A DNA stretch of 41,120 nucleotides, taken from the IMG/VR virus record IMGVR_UViG_3300020009_000010, positions 1 through 41,120 of that record; one strand, given 5' to 3'. Numbering within the stretch: the stretch's first letter is position 1; every line of letters starts with the position of its first letter. Below, piece by piece: positions 37,028 through 41,120 of this stretch. A program made the translations under genes and the position numbers. The notes below the pieces were generated by a model. It was not told where the DNA came from and ran no database searches. It saw only the letters and a list, made by a program, of their open reading frames with translations. The DNA comes from a virus.

Positions 37028-39064
37028 ATGCCATTATTGGAACATCAGCTGCCAGTTGTGGCGGCAATGCGGAAGCACTTCAGATCACGCGAGATGACTA
37101 AGTGGCATGATCGGGAGATTCATCCCCCGATAGTTTGTAATGCCTCCGTTTCGTCTGGCAAGTCCGTAATAATTGCAGCCCTGGCTCTTGCAGTTCGGAA
37201 AGCGGCGATTGGAGCCGCAAGGCCGAGAAGTGTTTTTGTCCTTGTGATTCAAAGGCAAGGAGAATTGTGCATGCAGAACTCGGCAGCAGCCTGGGAATTC
37301 AACGACGAATCCAAGCTGCTGAACAACTCGCTGTTCAGCGCCAGTTGCGGCAAGGTCAAGTCGACCCACTTCCAAGTGGTCTACGCTACCGAGGGTACAA
37401 TCTCCCGCGCCCTTGGGTTCGGCGTAAAGGAAAAGGAAGGCGAAGAGCCAGAGCCACGCAAGTGCCAATATCGTTTCTCGATGTACACCGCCGAAGAACT
37501 CGCCAAGACGCCTGAGCAGCGCGCCCTGATGAAGAAGTTTCACCCGGACCTGATCATGTGGGATGAGGGTCACCAAATCCCATACGACAAGCCGGACAGC
37601 ATGGCCGTCAAGATTCTTGAGCATTTCTATGACTGCAAGCCGGCAATGCGCCTGGCGTGCTTCAGCGGGTCATGCTTTCGCGGCACCGAATCTATCGTCG
37701 GTGATACCCCGCAGCACCTTTGGAAGAAGTTTGCCAGTATCAAGCCGGACGATATCGATTATCCAGAAGGCGGCGTAGGCGACGGCATCATCACCACTGA
37801 ATTCATGATCGAGCAGGGCTGGGTCGTGCCGCCGACATTCGGCTATCCGGATGACACGGATAAGCAATACGACTTCAGCCACCTGAACCCGAACGGCTGG
37901 GAATATGACGAAGCCGAGATGGATGCCATTGTCAGCGATCACCAGAAGCTGCTGGCGGTCTGCTCTGACGTGATCGAGAAGGCGGCCAGCCGCAAGGGCG
38001 TCCTGATCTTCGCAGCAACCCAGCGGCACGCCAGGCAGATCGCTGCCGCCATGAAGGATCTCGGCGTTGATCCGGACACTATCGGCGTCATCACCGAGAA
38101 GACCAAGGACAAGGATCGGCGTCGGATTCTGGATCAGGCGAAAACCGGTGTGATCAAGTACACGATCAACGTGGCTGTGTTGACTACGGGCGTCAATGTC
38201 CCGTATTGGGACACGCTGGTATTCATGCGGCCAATCGGATCGCTGGTTCTGCTCATCCAAGCTATCGGTCGAGTGCTGCGCCTTCTGATCCTTGATGGCG
38301 AAGTGCCGATGTTTGAGCGCTCAAACTTGTTCGGCCTGACTGCGGCGGATCGCCTGGAGCTGATTGCGGCCAGCAGCAAGCCTGATGCTCTGGTTATGGA
38401 TTACGCCGACGTCATGAATACGCTCGGGCACCTGTACGACAACCAGATTCTCGAACAAGCCGAGCTGGAGAAGGCGAAGAAGGAGAAGAAGGATCTGATT
38501 GAGTGTCCAAAGTGCATGGCTGACCTGGGCATTCAGACCATGAACAGTCCATCAGCGCGCCGCTGCATCTACCGCGACAGCAAGGGCGAGCGCTGTGAGC
38601 ATTTCTGGCACTTCAGGTTGTGTCCTGGCTGCCTCACGCAGAACGATCAGGTCGCCCGCGAGTGCCGTTCGTGCCGTCGCATGCTGATCGATCCGAATGC
38701 TGTGCTGAACAATAAGAGTTATTCCGACGGCGAGTCGATTCCGGTGCGCTCGATGAAAGCTGGCCACGGCTCAGGCGGAAAACTCTGGTTCCGCTACGAA
38801 CTGTCGACAGGCGACACGCCGATGGAGATCTTCTATCCGCATGCCGGCGATAACAAGAAGGTCAACAATATCATCTGGGGCAAGTTCGTTGATGCGCTGC
38901 CGATTGATCAGCGGTCGCGACTGAGGCTTAGGGCGATGAAGGCTGAAACTGTTATGGAGAATATTGATTTGATTCCGGTCCCGACTGAGTTGTCGGCGCG
39001 GAAGAAGGGTAGTCGCTGGACGATTGGGCGTAGGCGTTATAATGAACAGGAGATGACTGTATGA
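37028..39064 (+). CDS. SF2 DEAD/DEAH-like helicase with zinc fingers
   Basis: 678 residues. Motif I SVSSGKS near residue 40, motif II LIMWDEGHQIPYD near 175, motif V AVLTTGVNVPYWD, motif VI QAIGRVLRL. A C-terminal zinc region has CPKC...C and CPGCLTQNDQVARECRSC pairs, followed by a beta-rich tail. Related helicases act in phage replication restart or recombination. Two bases after the endonuclease stop with GGAAG upstream. Coupled to the C39-like gene by overlap. Confidence 0.85.
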   Translation: MPLLEHQLPVVAAMRKHFRSREMTKWHDREIHPPIVCNASVSSGKSVIIAALALAVRKAAIGAARPRSVFVLVIQRQGELCMQNSAAAWEFNDESKLLNNSLFSASCGKVKSTHFQVVYATEGTISRALGFGVKEKEGEEPEPRKCQYRFSMYTAEELAKTPEQRALMKKFHPDLIMWDEGHQIPYDKPDSMAVKILEHFYDCKPAMRLACFSGSCFRGTESIVGDTPQHLWKKFASIKPDDIDYPEGGVGDGIITTEFMIEQGWVVPPTFGYPDDTDKQYDFSHLNPNGWEYDEAEMDAIVSDHQKLLAVCSDVIEKAASRKGVLIFAATQRHARQIAAAMKDLGVDPDTIGVITEKTKDKDRRRILDQAKTGVIKYTINVAVLTTGVNVPYWDTLVFMRPIGSLVLLIQAIGRVLRLLILDGEVPMFERSNLFGLTAADRLELIAASSKPDALVMDYADVMNTLGHLYDNQILEQAELEKAKKEKKDLIECPKCMADLGIQTMNSPSARRCIYRDSKGERCEHFWHFRLCPGCLTQNDQVARECRSCRRMLIDPNAVLNNKSYSDGESIPVRSMKAGHGSGGKLWFRYELSTGDTPMEIFYPHAGDNKKVNNIIWGKFVDALPIDQRSRLRLRAMKAETVMENIDLIPVPTELSARKKGSRWTIGRRRYNEQEMTV

Positions 39065-39504
39065 GCGAAGGCCTTGTAAAACACCAGATGCAACCGTGCC
39101 CAGTTAGCTGCGTATCGACCTGCCTTGCGATGATCGCAGGGAAGCCAGCAGCCGAGGTGATTGACCGATTCCACGTCGAATACCGAAAGGGCGGCCTATC
39201 ACTGCGGTCTATGCTTGATGCTCTCGGGATTCCATTCAAGTCATTCGATACCGCTGACGAGCCGATGCTTGAGTGGGAGGGAGCATATATCTGTACGGCT
39301 CCATCACTCAACATTCAAGGCGGAACCCATCAGATCATTATCGAGGTGACAGGCGAAAACTACTGGGTTCTTGATCCGGTAATGGGACGAGAAGATCGCC
39401 TGTATTACGTCAAGCGTGGCGAATCAAAGGAGGCGAATCAGGTTGATCTGAATGGCTTCACGCTGGATGCATTCATTGATGTTGAATGGTTGCGCTCGCG
39501 ATGA
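39061..39504 (+). CDS. Peptidase C39-like papain-fold protein (147 aa)
   Basis: Starts four bases inside the helicase stop. KHQMQPCPVSCVSTCLAMIA carries the Gln/Cys pattern of C39 cysteine peptidases. The His is in GGTHQIIIEV and the Asp in YWVLDPVMG, in the right order. No signal peptide or transporter is nearby, so it acts in the cytoplasm. Its presence between helicase and nuclease genes is unexpected. It could cleave a host or phage protein, but the target is unknown. Confidence 0.7.
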   Translation: MSEGLVKHQMQPCPVSCVSTCLAMIAGKPAAEVIDRFHVEYRKGGLSLRSMLDALGIPFKSFDTADEPMLEWEGAYICTAPSLNIQGGTHQIIIEVTGENYWVLDPVMGREDRLYYVKRGESKEANQVDLNGFTLDAFIDVEWLRSR

Positions 39505-39902
39505 TTCGCATCTACGACAGCGGCTATCGGGGTGATTGCCGCACTGAGCGCTGCGAGCAAATCGACTCGATCAGCTGGCTGTCGTTCAATTATCCTGAAC
39601 GCTTCCCGCTGATCTTCCACTGCCCAGGTGAAACGAAAGCCAGCCCCCAGCATATGCAGATGCGCGCCAAGGAGGGCGTTCGCGCTGGAGTTCCGGACAT
39701 TATCGACCTTGGCGGTATCGTCGGCCTGTTTGAGCTTAAGCGGCTGGACAGCAAGAAGTCGAAGGTCAGTCCCGAACAGAAACTTTTCCTGACCAATAGC
39801 GCAAAGGCTGGACACTTCGCCGCCATCTGCTACGGCTTCGAACAATTCAGGCTGGCCTACGCCGATTATCTGTCATTCATCGCCTCAAAGCAGTTGACAT
39901 AG
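39501..39902 (+). CDS. VRR-NUC nuclease (PD-(D/E)XK)
   Basis: 133 residues with the VRR-NUC core: FHCPGETKASPQHMQMRAKE then GVRAGVPDIIDLGGIVGLFE and LKRLDSKKSKVSPEQKLFL. The catalytic set is PD, E and LK as ExK. Such single-domain phage nucleases may resolve branched DNA before packaging. The neighbour set (helicase, exonuclease) fits recombination-linked replication. ATG overlaps the preceding TGA. Confidence 0.85.
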   Translation: MIRIYDSGYRGDCRTERCEQIDSISWLSFNYPERFPLIFHCPGETKASPQHMQMRAKEGVRAGVPDIIDLGGIVGLFELKRLDSKKSKVSPEQKLFLTNSAKAGHFAAICYGFEQFRLAYADYLSFIASKQLT

Positions 39903-39923
39903 TTATTATCTTGATCCACTATC
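39895..39923 (+). promoter_or_regulatory. Regulon promoter before the exonuclease operon (copy 5)
   Basis: TTGACA (39895-39900) plus TAGTTATTAT and a weak -10 (CACTAT at 17 bp). It overlaps the last codons of the VRR-NUC gene. The GACAGGAGC leader begins 53 bases after the -35 start. It drives the genes from 39964 through the join to 1025. Confidence 0.75.
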
Positions 39924-39963
39924 TCACCACCTAAAGCAGTATCCATGACAGGAGCAATACAGA

Positions 39964-40260
39964 ATGGCGACTGAATCACAGCTTGACCTGATTAGCGGTA
40001 TCTCAAGGCTTTCCGCGCAGATCAGCGCCCAGGGCAAGTACCACGTTTTTTTCCGCTACAGCGGCCATGTCGATGTTGTCGACGTTGAAGTTCATCCATC
40101 CGATGACCCTTATTCTGACGCCGCGCCGAGTAAGTTTGTCTCCGGATTTGGCTCGCTTCAGAACTGGCTTTTGCTGGAGCATGAAAATGGCGAGCTGGCC
40201 GAACTCCATCAAAAGCTCGGAGATCTTCTCGACGTTGACGCTGACGGGGTGCCGGTATGA
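39964..40260 (+). CDS. Hypothetical early protein (98 aa)
   Basis: ATG ten bases after AGGAG in the conserved leader. The sequence has an N-terminal helix (TESQLDLISGISRLSAQISA), strands (KYHVFFRYSGHVDVVDVEVH) and an acidic helical end (ELAELHQKLGDLLDVDADGV). No family was recognised. It precedes exonuclease genes and may be an accessory to recombination. Confidence 0.55.
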   Translation: MATESQLDLISGISRLSAQISAQGKYHVFFRYSGHVDVVDVEVHPSDDPYSDAAPSKFVSGFGSLQNWLLLEHENGELAELHQKLGDLLDVDADGVPV

Positions 40261-40529
40261 GCACTGAAATCAAACCAATCCACGCAAACAGCCGTGATGG
40301 AGGCGAAGTTTATCGTCTGCTGAATCTGGCTCACCAGATGGCTGGCATGCTCGCCAACGAACCGAAGAAATCCTTTACTCTGGCGCGCACGAACAGCGAT
40401 CCGCAGTACGGGCCAATCATCACCGTTTGGACCAATGGGATCGTTGATATAGAGGCGCGCACATGGCGCGACCAAGAGCCTGCTTACCACGAATATTCGA
40501 TGACTCGCGTTGTCAAGGAAGCTGAATAA
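40257..40529 (+). CDS. Hypothetical early protein (90 aa)
   Basis: Four-base overlap upstream and a one-base overlap with the exonuclease start. It contains YRLLNLAHQMAGMLANEPKK and FTLARTNSDPQYGPIITVWT, a mixed helix and strand pattern. Function unknown. Its coupling suggests dosage matching with the exonuclease. Confidence 0.55.
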   Translation: MSTEIKPIHANSRDGGEVYRLLNLAHQMAGMLANEPKKSFTLARTNSDPQYGPIITVWTNGIVDIEARTWRDQEPAYHEYSMTRVVKEAE

Positions 40530-41120
40530 TGATCTACGAAAACCTCCCAGCCGAAGACTACTTCGCCATCGAAGCGGCCAGTAACTCAGGCCTGAAACTG
40601 ATCCGCCGCAGCCCTGCGCATTTCAAGTACCGCGAGCCAGGAACCGGCGACACTCGCGCCAAACAGATCGGCTCGGCAATTCACATGGCGCTCCTTGAGC
40701 CAGAACTATTCGCCAATACCTATCACGTCGCCGAAGCTGATGATCGGGTCTGCGCTTACTACAAAGGACTGGCGAAAGATCTCGGCGGCGCAGTGGTTCT
40801 GACTCGTCCGGAAAACCGTCGCATCATCGGCATGCAAGAGGCCGCCTATCGCAACAAGCGCTTTGCTGGCTACATGAACACCGCTGGCCGCAACGAGCTA
40901 TCGGTTGCCACGACCGATCCGGTAACCGGCGTCAAGGTCAAATGCCGACTCGACCGAAAAGGCGACTCAGCATGGGCGCTTGATCTGAAGAAGTGTCAGG
41001 ATGCTCGCGGCAATGAGTTCGCCAGAGCTATCACGAACTACGGCTACTACATGCAGATCGCCTTCTATCAGATGGTCTGGCAGTGGGAAACTGGGGAGAA
41101 GTGCGACGACTTCCCGCTGG
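40529..41120 (+). CDS. RecE/exonuclease VIII-like PD-(D/E)XK nuclease, N-terminal part (continues at 1)
   Basis: ATG overlaps the preceding TAA. Residues about 15-45 carry the SNSGLKLIRRSPAHFKY entry and the IGSAIHMALLEP motif (GxxxH) of DUF3799. Later VKCRLDRKG supplies the first catalytic Asp and WALDLKK the D-x-K. The frame is open to the end of the window and joins base 1 in phase (residue 154 on). The joined protein has about 270 residues, normal for the catalytic domain alone. Confidence 0.87.
   Translation, partial: MIYENLPAEDYFAIEAASNSGLKLIRRSPAHFKYREPGTGDTRAKQIGSAIHMALLEPELFANTYHVAEADDRVCAYYKGLAKDLGGAVVLTRPENRRIIGMQEAAYRNKRFAGYMNTAGRNELSVATTDPVTGVKVKCRLDRKGDSAWALDLKKCQDARGNEFARAITNYGYYMQIAFYQMVWQWETGEKCDDFPL
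40988..41120. repeat. Terminal overlap, right copy (same as 1-133)
   Basis: Identical to bases 1-133 except T at 40994 where base 7 is G. The joined reading frame shows that one copy is redundant. The difference changes one codon in the exonuclease, TGT (Cys) here against GGT (Gly) at the left end. Confidence 0.93.

Overview
This window is one complete, circularly closed genome of a small tailed phage with a contractile tail (myovirus-type Caudoviricetes). Bases 1-133 repeat at 40988-41120 with one mismatch, so the unit is about 40,987 bp, and one exonuclease gene runs across the join. The head and tail genes belong to families typical of small proteobacterial myoviruses (DUF1073 portal, DUF2213 protease, DUF2184 capsid, DUF3383 sheath, DUF3277 tube). 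The moderate GC content, AGGAG-type ribosome sites and sigma70-like promoters suggest a gammaproteobacterial host, perhaps Pseudomonas. The host cannot be fixed from sequence alone.

Layout. The minus strand from about 26,270 down to 2,097 is the late region: small and large terminase, portal, Mu gpF-like minor head protein, an unknown virion protein, prohead protease with an internal scaffold start, cement protein, capsid, neck and completion proteins, sheath, tube, gpG/gpGT-like chaperones with a likely -1 frameshift, tape measure, Dit-like protein, baseplate plug, hub, spike, gp25, gpJ, DUF2612, a glycine-rich fibre with its chaperone, and a lysis cassette. Two independently promoted cargo insertions (morons) interrupt it, at 20535-21051 and 9069-10360. 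A divide at 26,270-27,740 holds tRNA-Asp, a second tRNA-like gene with an enlarged middle, a rightward ribbon-helix-helix remnant, a leftward promoter beside a perfect 16-bp palindrome, a strong GC hairpin and a cluster of GGATGCAA iteron-like repeats that is the best replication-origin candidate.

The plus strand from 27,738 to the end and on to 2,096 is the early region: a RepA-like hexameric helicase, many small proteins (zinc ribbons, HTH proteins, a 26-residue membrane peptide), a ParB-like protein, a structured RNA with two predicted pseudoknots upstream of a homing-endonuclease-like gene, an SF2 helicase, a C39-like papain-fold protein, a VRR-NUC nuclease, an exonuclease VIII-like nuclease and a putative recombination partner. 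Within it, a minus-strand operon (34676-33358) encodes a repressor-like double-HTH protein and a CHC2 primase-like protein whose Toprim region looks degenerate. A Cro-like gene lies divergent to it.

Regulation. A nearly identical element, TTGACATAGTTATTATG, recurs before at least seven transcription units on both strands, usually followed by a GACAGGAGC leader. It looks like one regulon under a phage regulator, probably the CI-like protein at 34239-34676, whose start lies beside one copy. No integrase, transposase, ParA or DNA polymerase gene was recognised anywhere on the circle. The phage therefore either is lytic with an elaborate early regulon or persists as a plasmid.
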